A stretch of 64,000 nucleotides of DNA from Variovorax paradoxus (GCF_902712855.1 NZ_LR743507.1:2404001-2468000), one strand, 5' to 3'. Positions 35,716 through 44,870 are shown, counted from the stretch's first letter. Numbers and translations are program-made. The notes: generated from the sequence alone by a model not told the origin.

Positions 35716-36978
35716 TCAGATTCTCGGTGAGAGGCCGTCGGCCAGGGAGAGCCGGTAGGCGCGGATGCCGGGCAGCAGGCTCGCGAGCCAACCCGCGACC
35801 AGCAGGCTCGCCATCAGCAGCCATTCGTTCAGTGTAGGTTCGGAAAGGCTCAATGTCAGCCCGAACTGCGCCTGCAGCCATGGCGAGAGCAGGGCGATGC
35901 CCAGCACCGCCATCATCACGCCGAGCGCCACGCCGAGCACGGTGACCATCGCGCCTTCGAGCGCGAGCAGCGCCAGCACATGGCGAAGCCCGGCGCCCAC
36001 GGCGCGCAGCACGGCGAGCTCGCGCCGGCGCTCGTTGAGGCCTGCCATCACCACCGACACCAGGCCCGCGAGGCTCACGAGTGCGACCAGCGCCGACATC
36101 AGCAGCAGCGCGTTCTCGCCGATGCCGATCACGCTCCACAGTTCGTCGAGCGCCACGCCGGGCAGGATGGCCATGAGCGGTTCGCCGGTGTAGGTGGAGA
36201 TCCAGCGCTGCACGCCGAATACCGCGGCGCGGTTCTTCAGGCCGACCAGCGCGGCCGTCACGTTCTTGGGCGTGAGGTCGAACTTGCGCACCTGCTCGGC
36301 CGGGATGTGCACGCCGGGCATCGGTGCGCCGCCCACCCATTCGAGGTGGATCGCTTCCATGGCCGCGAGGCCGATGTGCACAGTGCGGTCGACCGGCGTG
36401 CCGGTGCGCGCGAGCACGCCGACCACGGTAAAGGGCTTGTCGGCGTGCTCGGCCACGTTGAGCTCGCCGCTGCCGTGCGCCAGGGTGATCTTCTGGCCCA
36501 CGTGGTAGCCGAGCTTGTCGGCCACCTCGGCGCCGACCACCGCGTCGAACAGCTCGCTGAAGGGCTTGCCCTCGCGCAGTTTCAGCGTCTGCCTGTCGCC
36601 GTAGCGAAAGCGCGTGAAGTAGTCGGTCGAGGTGGCCAGCACCGCGAAGCCGCGGTGCGAGTCGCCCAGCGACAGCGGCACCACCCAGTCCACGCCCGGG
36701 TGCGCCTGCAGCGCCTGCACGCTCTTCCACGAGATGTTGTTGGTGGCGGCCCCGATGCGGAACACCGAATACAGCAGCAGCTGCGTGGAGCCGGTGCGCG
36801 CGCCGACGATCAGGTCGGTGCCCGAGACGGACGAGGCGAAGTTCTCGCGCAGCTCGGTGCGAATGCGCTCCACGCCGAGCAGAAGGAAGGTCGACAGCGC
36901 GATGGAGAACACCGTGAGCGCAAGCGTGAAGCGCCGGTTCCAGGCGCTGCGCCATGCGATCGAGAAAAGCGCCCGCAT
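35716..36978 (-). CDS. ABC transporter permease, FtsX/MacB-like
   Basis: A 420-residue permease; the ATG at 36978 follows GGAGG and begins MRALFSIAWRSAWNRRFTLA. One N-terminal transmembrane helix, a large periplasmic domain (about 40-260) and three C-terminal helices form the FtsX/LolC arrangement. The cytoplasmic LNERRRELAVLRAVGA motif contacts the ATPase. These systems do mechanical work on envelope substrates instead of classical import. With its zinc-associated neighbours it probably serves zinc or metalloprotein maturation. It overlaps nothing and is preceded 55 bases earlier by the ATPase stop. Confidence 0.87.
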   Translation of the reverse strand: MRALFSIAWRSAWNRRFTLALTVFSIALSTFLLLGVERIRTELRENFASSVSGTDLIVGARTGSTQLLLYSVFRIGAATNNISWKSVQALQAHPGVDWVVPLSLGDSHRGFAVLATSTDYFTRFRYGDRQTLKLREGKPFSELFDAVVGAEVADKLGYHVGQKITLAHGSGELNVAEHADKPFTVVGVLARTGTPVDRTVHIGLAAMEAIHLEWVGGAPMPGVHIPAEQVRKFDLTPKNVTAALVGLKNRAAVFGVQRWISTYTGEPLMAILPGVALDELWSVIGIGENALLLMSALVALVSLAGLVSVVMAGLNERRRELAVLRAVGAGLRHVLALLALEGAMVTVLGVALGVMMAVLGIALLSPWLQAQFGLTLSLSEPTLNEWLLMASLLVAGWLASLLPGIRAYRLSLADGLSPRI

Positions 36979-37033
36979 CAGCAGACCTCCGCGCCGCGCG
37001 CTGCGGCATTCGTCCTGGGAGCGGCCCGGCGGC

Positions 37034-37798
37034 TCATGCGTCCACCGCCATCGCGCTGCTCGCGGCGCGGTTGATCTCGGGCAACAGCACGTGCCGCGCG
37101 AAGCGCTGTGCAATGCGCTGGTCGTGGCTCACGAACACCAGGGCGCTGCGGTTCTCGACGCAAGCTGTCAGCAGCACGTCGAGGAAGGCTTCGCGCCGGT
37201 CCTCGTCGAGCGCCGACGTCGGCTCGTCGGCGATCACCACCTCGGGCTGGCCGATGAGCGCACGCGCCGCGGCCACGCGCTGCTGCTGGCCCACGGAAAG
37301 CTGCAGCGCCTGGCGCGTCCACAGGTTGCGGTCCAGGCCCATCTGCGAGAGCAGGTGTTCGGCTTCCTCGCGCGCGCTGCCGTTGCGCGAGGCCTGCGTT
37401 TCACGCCGGGCCGAGAAACGGCAGGGCAGCAGCACGTTGTCGAGCACGCTCAGGTACGGCAGAAGGTTGAACTGCTGGAAGATGTAGCCCACGTGCGCCA
37501 CGCGGCAGCGGTCGCGCGCGGCGCCCGAGAGCTGCGACCAGTCGTGGCCCAGCAGCATGACGCGGCCTTCGTCGGCCACCAGCACGCCGGCAAGCAGCGA
37601 CAGCAGCGTGCTCTTGCCGCAGCCGCTCGGGCCGTGGAGGAACACCGATTCGCCAGCGGCAATGCGGAAGGCCTCGATGTCGATGCAGGGCGCCTTGCCG
37701 CCGGGCCAGGTGAAGCGCAGTGCCTCGGCGGCGAGCACGACGCGCAGCAGCGAGGCGTCGGCGGAACCCGCCGACCCTGCGTGAGCGGTGGTGCTCAC
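37034..37798 (-). CDS. ABC transporter ATP-binding protein (LolD/MacB class)
   Basis: A 254-residue ATPase. Walker A is HGPSGCGKST (near residue 55), signature LSVGQQQRVAAARAL and Walker B VVIADEPTSALD; the signature reads LSVGQ instead of LSGGQ, as is common in this subfamily. It drives the FtsX-like permease encoded downstream. The start lies 3 bases after the DUF2796 stop, consistent with one operon. The first ~18 residues are Ser/Ala-rich, so a later start cannot be excluded. Confidence 0.88.
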   Translation of the reverse strand: MSTTAHAGSAGSADASLLRVVLAAEALRFTWPGGKAPCIDIEAFRIAAGESVFLHGPSGCGKSTLLSLLAGVLVADEGRVMLLGHDWSQLSGAARDRCRVAHVGYIFQQFNLLPYLSVLDNVLLPCRFSARRETQASRNGSAREEAEHLLSQMGLDRNLWTRQALQLSVGQQQRVAAARALIGQPEVVIADEPTSALDEDRREAFLDVLLTACVENRSALVFVSHDQRIAQRFARHVLLPEINRAASSAMAVDA

Positions 37799-37801
37799 GT
37801 C

Positions 37802-38395
37802 CTACTTGCCCCAGCTCAGGCGCGCGGGCTGCGCGGCCTGCGCACCGGCGGGCCGCTTCAGCTGGCGCTTGAACTGGCCCTGCGCGGAGGCGATCTGCGA
37901 ATCGATCTGCCGCAGGCCCTTGAAGGCGCCGAACAAATTCACATCGATGAACTTCGCGGCGGCCGCATTGGTGCAGTTGAAGGAGAAGGTGGCGTCGAGG
38001 TCGGCGTGGCCGGCGGGCTCGGCCGGGTCCGGGTTGCCGAGGCCGAGCGCGCCGGAGCGCAGGTCGACGGGGCCGAGCTTGCAGTTGGCCGCGGGGTCGA
38101 CGACGAACAGCTTGTCGGCCGAGCGCAACTGGGCCACCGCGTCCTCCACGGCCTTCTTCTCGGCATCGGTCTTGGGCGCGCGTTCGAAGCCGACGATGTT
38201 GTCCAGCGGCGACTCCATGTCGATCACCACCGTGGGGCCGTCGATGGCCACGTCGAGCTTGAGCTGGCCGTGAACGTGCGCGTGCTGCTGTTGCGCCTGG
38301 GCCGGCAGGAACGGGGCGGCCGCGAAAAGTGCGGCGGCCATTGCGAGACCGGCGGTGCGTTGCAGTGTCCGGAATCGTCGATTCGTCAATGTCAT
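37802..38395 (-). CDS. DUF2796 periplasmic protein (ZrgA-like, zinc-linked)
   Basis: A 197-residue exported protein with a signal peptide (basic start, hydrophobic LAMAAALFAAAPFL, cleavage near AQAQ) and a histidine-containing N-terminus of the mature form (QQHAHVHGQLKL). DUF2796 proteins include ZrgA of Vibrio and PA4063 of Pseudomonas, which are linked to zinc starvation. The ATG overlaps the sseA stop (ATGA), so the gene is translationally coupled to the sulfurtransferase upstream, and no separate promoter or Zur box is visible immediately before it. Confidence 0.83.
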   Translation of the reverse strand: MTLTNRRFRTLQRTAGLAMAAALFAAAPFLPAQAQQQHAHVHGQLKLDVAIDGPTVVIDMESPLDNIVGFERAPKTDAEKKAVEDAVAQLRSADKLFVVDPAANCKLGPVDLRSGALGLGNPDPAEPAGHADLDATFSFNCTNAAAAKFIDVNLFGAFKGLRQIDSQIASAQGQFKRQLKRPAGAQAAQPARLSWGK

Positions 38396-39300
38396 GGTTC
38401 AGCGCCTTGCCGGGTCGGCAGCCCCGGCGTGTTGCTCCATTCGCTCCAGCTGCCGGCATAGAGCGCGGTCGTCCCCAGACCCGCGATCTGCATCGCGAGC
38501 AGGTTGGGCACGGCGCTCACGCCACTGCCGCACTGATGGACAACGCTCGCCGGGTCCCGGCCCCCGAGCAGCGATTCGAACTCGGCGCGCAGTTGCGAGG
38601 CCGGCTTGAACTTGCCGTCTGGGCCGATGTTCTCGGCGAAGGGGCGGTTGAGTGCCCCCGGGATGTGACCGGCAATCGGGTCCAGAGGTTCCACCTCGCC
38701 GCGGTAACGTGCACCGGCGCGTGCGTCGATCAGGTTCTGGTCAGGCTGGCCGAGCCGGCGCACCACCGTGTCGGTGGTGACGAGCTTCGCGATCGGTTCG
38801 CCGGTGACGAAGTTCGACTGGAAGCGAGCGGGCTCCTCGCGGCCCGTGACTTCGCCGCCCGCGGCCTGCCAGGCCTGCAGGCCGCCGTCGAGCACGGCCA
38901 CGGCGTCGTGGCCCATCCACTTGAGCATCCACCAGAGGCGCCCGCAGTAGTTGGCGCCGTTGCGGTCGTACACCACGGCCTGCATGCCGTTGGCAAAACC
39001 GATGCTCGACAGCCATTGCGCGAACTTCTCGCGGCTGGGCAGCGGATGGCGCCCGCCCGAGGCCGGAATCCCGTCGTCCTGCGCCACCACCACGTCGCCA
39101 TGCGCGCCGGGTGCGCCATGCCTGGCGCTGAGGTCGGTGTCGAGGTTGGCGTAGTGAGCGCCCGGAATGTGCGCGGCGGCGTACTGCTGCGCGCCTGCCT
39201 CGGGCTTCATGAGATCGAAGCTGCAGTCGAACACCATGTGCGGGGTGTCGCCCGCCTGCAGCTGCTGGAACTGTTCGACGGAGATGAGGGTGGTGTACAT
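38392..39300 (-). CDS. sseA: 3-mercaptopyruvate/thiosulfate sulfurtransferase (rhodanese)
   Basis: A 302-residue two-domain rhodanese. The catalytic loop in the second domain is CGSGVSA (C257), close to the CGSGVTA loop of mercaptopyruvate sulfurtransferases, and the inter-domain motif GHIPGALNRPF is present. It transfers sulfur from 3-mercaptopyruvate or thiosulfate to a thiol acceptor in the cytoplasm. It lies 41 bases downstream of the DMT transporter gene and overlaps the DUF2796 start by 4 bases, so it may be co-expressed with the zinc-linked cluster. Confidence 0.9.
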   Translation of the reverse strand: MYTTLISVEQFQQLQAGDTPHMVFDCSFDLMKPEAGAQQYAAAHIPGAHYANLDTDLSARHGAPGAHGDVVVAQDDGIPASGGRHPLPSREKFAQWLSSIGFANGMQAVVYDRNGANYCGRLWWMLKWMGHDAVAVLDGGLQAWQAAGGEVTGREEPARFQSNFVTGEPIAKLVTTDTVVRRLGQPDQNLIDARAGARYRGEVEPLDPIAGHIPGALNRPFAENIGPDGKFKPASQLRAEFESLLGGRDPASVVHQCGSGVSAVPNLLAMQIAGLGTTALYAGSWSEWSNTPGLPTRQGAEP

Positions 39301-39341
39301 GGTGCTTGCTCCTTCGAAAAGTGACGTCGTCGTTGCGTCTG

Positions 39342-40274
39342 TCAGTGTTCTTCCGCCGGCGCCTTGGGCACCGCCCGTTGTCGCAACACAGTTGCAGCAA
39401 TGCCGCTGGCGATGATAAGGGCCATGCCGCCCCAGCCGGCGGCGTCGATGCGCTCGTGGAACACCAGCACGCCGTAGAACGCAGCGAAGACGATGCCCGA
39501 ATACTGCAGGTTCGCGACCACCAGCGTACCGGCCTGGGTCTTGGCCGTGGCGTAGGCGCGCGTCATGCAAAGTTGTCCGAGGGCGGCGAGCAGGCCGATC
39601 GGCAGCAGCCACAGCGCATGCTGCCATGTCCATGCGCTGCCGCCCGAAAACCCCGTGGCGGCCGTGGCGAAAGCGCCGGCCACGGCCGAGCCGACCGCGA
39701 AGTAGAAGACGGTGCGCAACTCGGGCTCGCCGATGCGCGACAGCGCCACCACCTGCATGTAGGCGAAGGCGGCGGTCAGGCCCGACAGCAGGCCCAGCAT
39801 GCCGGCGAAACCCTCGTTGCCGCTGACGCTGGGCTTGAGCATGAGCACCACGCCCACGAAGCCCGCGAGCACCGTCATGGCCAGCGCGCCCTGCAAAGGC
39901 GGTCGCTGGACCCGGCCGTCGCGCCCGGGCACCGGCACCCAGGCCAGCAGTGCGCCGCCCACGAGGAAGGCCGCGACCCACACGCTGCTCATGTAGTTGA
40001 GCGTGACCGCGGTGGCCAGCGGCATGTGCGCGATCGCATAGAACCACGCGCCCAGCGACACCACGCCGATGGTGCTGCGCCATGCGTGCATGCCGGGGTA
40101 CCTGGTGGCCAGCGACACCCCGCGGCTGCGCGCCAGCAGCCACAGGAACACGATGCCGATCAGGCCGCGTCCCAGGACCATCTCGCCGCTGTTGAACCAC
40201 TCGGAGGCGATCTTGACGACCACGCTCATCGTGGCGAACAGAAAGGCCCCCAGCACCATCCACAGCGCTTGCAC
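39342..40274 (-). CDS. DMT superfamily transporter (EamA family)
   Basis: A 310-residue inner-membrane protein with ten predicted transmembrane helices made from two EamA repeats (first about 1-135, second about 150-295). EamA proteins mostly export amino acids or other small metabolites; the substrate is not readable. It starts MQALWMVLGAFLFATM and is preceded by repeat copy F. It shares strand and short spacing with sseA, suggesting co-transcription. Confidence 0.85.
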   Translation of the reverse strand: MQALWMVLGAFLFATMSVVVKIASEWFNSGEMVLGRGLIGIVFLWLLARSRGVSLATRYPGMHAWRSTIGVVSLGAWFYAIAHMPLATAVTLNYMSSVWVAAFLVGGALLAWVPVPGRDGRVQRPPLQGALAMTVLAGFVGVVLMLKPSVSGNEGFAGMLGLLSGLTAAFAYMQVVALSRIGEPELRTVFYFAVGSAVAGAFATAATGFSGGSAWTWQHALWLLPIGLLAALGQLCMTRAYATAKTQAGTLVVANLQYSGIVFAAFYGVLVFHERIDAAGWGGMALIIASGIAATVLRQRAVPKAPAEEH

Positions 40275-40279
40275 TATTG

Positions 40280-40372
40280 GCTCTCCCCCAGACTTCGCGC
40301 ACTTCGTGTCGCTTCTCCTGCCCCCTCGCCGGGGGCAACACCGGCGGCCCGGCGAAGCCGGTTCCGCGGTGT
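40280..40372 (+). repeat. Dispersed ~90 bp structured repeat, copy F
   Basis: This copy lies between two leftward genes, the Rieske oxygenase and the DMT transporter, in + orientation. The outer stem is GCGG (40344-40347) with CCGC (40364-40367), i.e. C-G where other copies have T-A or A-T. The central palindrome is CCCCCTCGCCGGGGG and the inner hairpin CCGGC-GAA-GCCGG. Confidence 0.85.
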
Positions 40373-40406
40373 TCCCCGAACACCCGTCGATGCCGCGTTC
40401 ATCGGC

Positions 40407-41546
40407 TCAGGCGTTCTGCATCGCGCTGCGGTACCACTCGTGGAACTGCTGCATGCCGTCTTCCATCGGGCTCTGGTAGGGGCCGGTCTCGTTGTCGCCG
40501 CGCAGCATGAGCGCGCGGCGGCCGGCGTCCATGCGCTCGGCGATCTCGTCGTCTTCCACGCAGGTTTCCATGTAGGCGGCCTGCTGGGCCTCGACGAACT
40601 CGCGCTCGAAGGCGACGATTTCCTCGGGATAGAAGAACTCGACCATGTTGAGGGTCTTCGTCGGGCTGACCGGGTGCAGCGTCGACACCGTGAGCACGTG
40701 CGGATACCACTCGACCATCACGTGCGGGTAGTAGGTGAGCCAGATGGCGCCGTACTTCGGCGGCTTGCCTTCGCGGTACTTGAGCAGCTGCTCCTGCCAC
40801 TTCTGGTAGACAGGGCTGCCCGCGCGGCCGAGCCGGTTGGCCACGCCCACCGTCTGCACCGAGTAGCGCGGCTTGAACTCCCAGCGCAGGTCGTCGCAGG
40901 TGACGAATTGCCCCAAGCCGGGGTGGAACGGGCCGACGTGGTAGTCCTCGAGGTAGACCTCGATGAAGGTCTTCCAGTTGTAGTTGCACTCGTGCAATTC
41001 GACGCGGTCGAGCGCGTAGCCCGAGAAGTCGAGATCGGCTTGCGGTCCGAGTCCGGCCATGTCGGCGGCCACGTCGGGGCCGCAGCCGTCGGCGTTCTTT
41101 TCGAACAGCAGTCCGTTCCACTCGGTCAGCGGGTAGTTGTGCAGGTTCAGGCAGGGGTCCTGCTCGAAGTGCGGGGCGCCGATCAGCGTGCCGGTGGTGC
41201 GCGAGTCGCTCGCGGCATAGGTCCAGCGATGCAGCGGGCAGACGATGTTGCCGCCGGTCTGGCTGTCGAGCTGGCCCCGGCCCTTCAGGATCAGGGCCTG
41301 GCGGTGGCGGCACACGTTGGAGATCAGCTCCACGCCCTTGGGCGTGTGCACCAGCGCGCGGCCCTGGTGCTCCTGGGGCAGCGTATGGAAATCGCCCTTT
41401 TCGGGCACGGCCAGGCGATGGCCGACATAGCGGGGCCCTCGCGCAAAAAGGTTCTGCATTTCGCGGGCATAGAGGGCCTCGTCGAAATACGCGGAAACTG
41501 GAAGTTGGCTCGCGGCCTGCTGCAGTTGAAGACTTAAATCAGACAT
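40407..41546 (-). CDS. Rieske non-haem iron oxygenase, alpha subunit
   Basis: A 379-residue oxygenase component starting MSDLSLQLQQ. The Rieske [2Fe-2S] ligands are C79/H81 (VCRHR) and C103/H106 (CPLHR). The mononuclear iron site is D201-H203-H208 region (LEDYHVGPFH), with the bridging aspartate of electron transfer present. It should hydroxylate or demethylate an aromatic or quaternary-amine substrate using electrons from a separate reductase. No reductase, ferredoxin or beta subunit is encoded nearby, so it uses a partner from elsewhere. It is the nearest gene divergent from the xseB-ispA-dxs operon, 233 bases away. Confidence 0.88.
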   Translation of the reverse strand: MSDLSLQLQQAASQLPVSAYFDEALYAREMQNLFARGPRYVGHRLAVPEKGDFHTLPQEHQGRALVHTPKGVELISNVCRHRQALILKGRGQLDSQTGGNIVCPLHRWTYAASDSRTTGTLIGAPHFEQDPCLNLHNYPLTEWNGLLFEKNADGCGPDVAADMAGLGPQADLDFSGYALDRVELHECNYNWKTFIEVYLEDYHVGPFHPGLGQFVTCDDLRWEFKPRYSVQTVGVANRLGRAGSPVYQKWQEQLLKYREGKPPKYGAIWLTYYPHVMVEWYPHVLTVSTLHPVSPTKTLNMVEFFYPEEIVAFEREFVEAQQAAYMETCVEDDEIAERMDAGRRALMLRGDNETGPYQSPMEDGMQQFHEWYRSAMQNA

Positions 41547-41779
41547 GGAGGACCTGACCAAGCTCCCCACAGGGAGAGAAGAAGAAAAAAGAACGGAAAG
41601 GCGCCGCCTGTGTGGTTCGGCGGCCCGAAGAGGGTGCTGACTTCGTCAACGAGAGAAGTTCGCATTGTACCCGGGGGGCACTTTTTTGCCCCTCGCCTTT
41701 TTGTCCGGCTTCGGGGTGCCTGCGGCGGGCGCCCGGGTCACCGTCCTAAAATGCCCGGTTTCACCCACGTTTCGCTTGC

Positions 41780-42046
41780 ATGCCCAAGGTGCCTTCTCCT
41801 TCCCCGACCAGCCCGGCGGCAACGCCCGATACCGGCCCGCTGCCTGCCAGCTACGAGGCCGGACTCCAGGAACTGGAACAGCTGGTGGCGGAACTCGAAT
41901 CGGGCCAGCTGCCGCTCGACCAGTTGCTCGGCAGCTACCAGCGCGGCGCCGCGCTGCTCGCCTTCTGCCGCGACAAGCTGCAGGCGGTCGAGGACCAGAT
42001 CAAGGTGCTCGACGCGGGCAGCCTCAAGGCCTGGGCGGCCGAATGA
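41780..42046 (+). CDS. xseB: Exodeoxyribonuclease VII small subunit
   Basis: An 88-residue protein that assembles with the XseA large subunit to degrade single-stranded DNA. It has a Pro/Ser/Ala-rich N-terminal 23 residues, then the helical-hairpin core YEAGLQELEQLVAELESGQL and LDQLLGSYQRGAALL, typical of the family. xseA is not in this window. The stop overlaps the ispA start (ATGA), the usual xseB-ispA-dxs arrangement. The 233 bases upstream contain the operon promoter, but I cannot place it firmly. Confidence 0.92.
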   Translation: MPKVPSPSPTSPAATPDTGPLPASYEAGLQELEQLVAELESGQLPLDQLLGSYQRGAALLAFCRDKLQAVEDQIKVLDAGSLKAWAAE

Positions 42047-42963
42047 GCGCCGCGACGATGAATCCCCCCCATTGGGACGCGAAGACCCTGGCCGGATGGA
42101 GCGAACCCCACCTGGCGAATGTCGAATCGGCGCTGTCGCGCTGGGTCGGCGTCGATGCGCCGGTGCTGCTCGGCGACGCGATGCGCTATGCCGTGCTCGA
42201 CGGCGGCAAGCGGCTGCGGCCGCTGCTGGTGCTGGCGGCCAGCGAGGCCGTCGGCGGCAACACTGTCGCGGCCCTGCGCGCGGCCTGCGCCACCGAGCTG
42301 ATCCACGCCTATTCGCTGGTGCATGACGATCTCCCGTGCATGGACAACGACGTCCTGCGCCGCGGCAAACCCACGGTGCACGTCAAGTTCGGCGAGGCCG
42401 ACGCGCTGCTGGCCGGCGATGCGCTGCAGGCCCTGGCCTTCGAGCTGCTCACGCCCGAAGGCGACGAGATTCCACCCGCGATGAAGGCCTCGCTGTGCCG
42501 CCTGCTCGCACGCGCCGCGGGCAGCCAGGGCATGGCGGGCGGCCAGGCGATCGACCTCGCCAGCGTCGGCATCGCACTGAACGAAGCGCAACTGCGCGAA
42601 ATGCACCGCCTGAAGACCGGCGCGCTGCTGCAGGGCAGCGTGGAGATGGGCGCTGCATGCGGCCCTGTCTCATCGGCCGCGCTGGCTGCGCTGCGCGACT
42701 ACGGCGCGGCCATCGGCCTCGCGTTCCAGGTGGTCGACGACATCCTCGATGTCACCGCCGACTCGCAGACCCTGGGCAAGACCGCCGGCAAGGACGCAGC
42801 GGCCGACAAGCCCACCTACGTCTCGCTGCTCGGCCTCGACGGCGCGCGCGCCCAGGCCCGCCAGCTGCTGGCCGACGCGCTCGCCGCGCTGGAACGAAGC
42901 GGGCTGGCCGACACCGCAGCGCTGCGCGCATTGGCCCACATGGTGGTCGACCGAGATCGCTGA
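42043..42963 (+). CDS. ispA: Farnesyl diphosphate synthase / (2E,6E)-polyprenyl synthase
   Basis: A 306-residue short-chain prenyltransferase that condenses IPP with DMAPP and GPP to make FPP for quinones and undecaprenyl phosphate. The first aspartate-rich motif is DDLPCMDND (from D95), with the bacterial two-residue insertion, and the second is DDILD (from D232); GGKRLRP is present near residue 50. The start overlaps the xseB stop; an ATG five codons later is an alternative. It is 21 bases before dxs. Confidence 0.94.
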   Translation: MSAATMNPPHWDAKTLAGWSEPHLANVESALSRWVGVDAPVLLGDAMRYAVLDGGKRLRPLLVLAASEAVGGNTVAALRAACATELIHAYSLVHDDLPCMDNDVLRRGKPTVHVKFGEADALLAGDALQALAFELLTPEGDEIPPAMKASLCRLLARAAGSQGMAGGQAIDLASVGIALNEAQLREMHRLKTGALLQGSVEMGAACGPVSSAALAALRDYGAAIGLAFQVVDDILDVTADSQTLGKTAGKDAAADKPTYVSLLGLDGARAQARQLLADALAALERSGLADTAALRALAHMVVDRDR

Positions 42964-42984
42964 GAGAGAAAAGAACAACCCTTC

Positions 42985-44835
42985 ATGGCTCCGCTGCTCC
43001 CCACACTCCACGACCCCGCACCGATCCGCAAATACGACCGGGCCCAACTGCGCCAGCTCTCCGACGAAGTGCGCGCCTGCGTGCTCGACAACGTCTCGCG
43101 CACCGGCGGCCACCTGAGTTCCAACCTCGGTACCGTCGAACTCACGGTCGCGCTGCACCATGTGTTCAACACGCCGCACGACCGGCTGGTGTGGGACGTG
43201 GGCCACCAGACGTACCCGCACAAGATCCTGACGGGCCGGCGCGAGCGCATGCCCACGCTGCGCCAGATCGGCGGCATCTCGGGCTTTCCGCAGCGCACCG
43301 AGAGCGAGTACGACACCTTCGGCACCGCGCACTCGTCGACCAGCATCTCGGCCGCCTTGGGCATGGCCATGGCCGCGAAGCAGAAGGGCGAAGACCGCCA
43401 CACCGTGGCCATCATCGGCGACGGTGCGCTCACGGCCGGCATGGCCTTCGAGGCCCTGAACAACGCGGGCGTGTGCGACTGCAAGCTGCTGGTGATCCTG
43501 AACGACAACGACATGTCGATCAGCCCGCCGGTGGGTGCGCTCAACCGCTACCTCGCGCAGCTGATGAGCGGCAACTTCTACGCCGCCGCCAAGAGCGTCG
43601 GCAAGAGCGTGCTGCGCAATGCGCCGCCGCTGTTCGAACTGGCCAAGCGCCTCGAGCAGCATGCCAAGGGCATGGTGGTGCCGGCCACGCTGTTCGAGCA
43701 GTTCGGCTTCAACTACGTCGGCCCTATCGACGGCCACGACCTCGACTCGCTGGTGCCCACGCTGGAGAACCTCAAGCACCTCGACGGCCCGCAGTTCCTG
43801 CACGTGGTCACCAAGAAGGGCCAGGGCTACAAGTTGGCGGAGGCCGACCCCGTGGCCTACCACGGCCCCGGCAAGTTCGATCCGCAGGTGGGCCTGGTCA
43901 AGCCGACCGCCGTCGCCAAGCAGACCTTCACGCAGGTGTTCGGCCAGTGGCTGTGCGACACCGCCGCCGCCGATGGCCGCCTCGTGGGCATCACGCCCGC
44001 GATGCGCGAGGGCTCGGGACTCGTGGAGTTCGAGAAGCGCTTCCCCGAGCGCTACTACGACGTCGGCATCGCCGAACAGCACGCCGTGACCTTCGCGGCC
44101 GGCCTCGCCTGCGAGGGGCTGAAGCCGGTGGTGGCGATCTACTCGACCTTCCTGCAGCGCGCCTACGATCAGCTGATCCACGACGTGGCGATCCAGAACC
44201 TGCCGGTGGTGTTCGCGCTCGACCGCGCCGGGCTGGTGGGCGCCGATGGCGCGACGCATGCGGGCGCGTACGACATCCCGTTCCTGCGCTGCATTCCCAA
44301 CATGAGCATCGCGTGCCCGGCCGACGAGCGCGAAACGCGCCAGCTGCTGAGCAGCGCCTACGAGCAGAACCATCCGGTGGCCGTGCGCTATCCGCGCGGC
44401 TCGGGTGCCGGCGTGGCGCCGCACCTCACGCTGGAATCCCTGCCTCTGGGCAAGGGCGAAGTCCGCCGCGAAGGCAAGCGGATCGCCGTTCTTGCCTTCG
44501 GCACGTTGCTGTACCCCGCACTCGCCGCCGCCGAGTTGCTCGATGCCACCGTGGTCAACATGCGCTGGGCCAAGCCGCTGGATGTCGAGCTGCTGCTGAA
44601 AGTGGCGGCCACGCACGACGCCATCGTCACGCTGGAAGAGGGCGCCATCATGGGTGGCGCCGGCAGCGCGGTGCTGGAGGCCCTGCAGGCTGCCAATGTG
44701 CAGAAGCCGGTGCTGCAGCTGGGCCTGCCCGACCGCTTCATCGAACACGGCGACCCGGCCAAGCTGCTGTCGGGCATCGGGCTCGATGCGGCAGGCATCG
44801 AAAAATCCATCGCCGACCGCTTCGGCCGCGCCTGA
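42985..44835 (+). CDS. dxs: 1-deoxy-D-xylulose-5-phosphate synthase
   Basis: A 616-residue thiamine-diphosphate enzyme making DXP from pyruvate and glyceraldehyde 3-phosphate, the first step of the MEP isoprenoid pathway. The ThDP/Mg motif is IIGDGALTAGMAFEALNN (G145-D146-G147), and the catalytic glutamate is E364 in VGIAEQHAV. The arginine-rich phosphate site and C-terminal transketolase domain are complete. It closes the xseB-ispA-dxs operon. A perfect hairpin follows 15 bases after the stop codon. Confidence 0.96.
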   Translation: MAPLLPTLHDPAPIRKYDRAQLRQLSDEVRACVLDNVSRTGGHLSSNLGTVELTVALHHVFNTPHDRLVWDVGHQTYPHKILTGRRERMPTLRQIGGISGFPQRTESEYDTFGTAHSSTSISAALGMAMAAKQKGEDRHTVAIIGDGALTAGMAFEALNNAGVCDCKLLVILNDNDMSISPPVGALNRYLAQLMSGNFYAAAKSVGKSVLRNAPPLFELAKRLEQHAKGMVVPATLFEQFGFNYVGPIDGHDLDSLVPTLENLKHLDGPQFLHVVTKKGQGYKLAEADPVAYHGPGKFDPQVGLVKPTAVAKQTFTQVFGQWLCDTAAADGRLVGITPAMREGSGLVEFEKRFPERYYDVGIAEQHAVTFAAGLACEGLKPVVAIYSTFLQRAYDQLIHDVAIQNLPVVFALDRAGLVGADGATHAGAYDIPFLRCIPNMSIACPADERETRQLLSSAYEQNHPVAVRYPRGSGAGVAPHLTLESLPLGKGEVRREGKRIAVLAFGTLLYPALAAAELLDATVVNMRWAKPLDVELLLKVAATHDAIVTLEEGAIMGGAGSAVLEALQAANVQKPVLQLGLPDRFIEHGDPAKLLSGIGLDAAGIEKSIADRFGRA

Positions 44836-44850
44836 GTTTTCGGTATTGCT

Positions 44851-44870
44851 CTTTCCCCTCCCGGGGAAAG
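44851..44870 (+). terminator. Perfect 8-bp hairpin after dxs
   Basis: CTTTCCCC and GGGGAAAG pair around TCCC, 15 bases past the dxs stop, in the gap between convergent dxs and livF. There is no long T-run, so termination is likely but not certain. It is also the left edge of a C/G-rich repeat-like segment. Confidence 0.55.

Noticed and set aside
38396..39341. A Zur box immediately upstream of the DUF2796 or sseA genes
   Set aside because: No AT-rich palindrome of the expected type is visible in the short gap before sseA (39301-39341), and DUF2796 starts inside the sseA stop.
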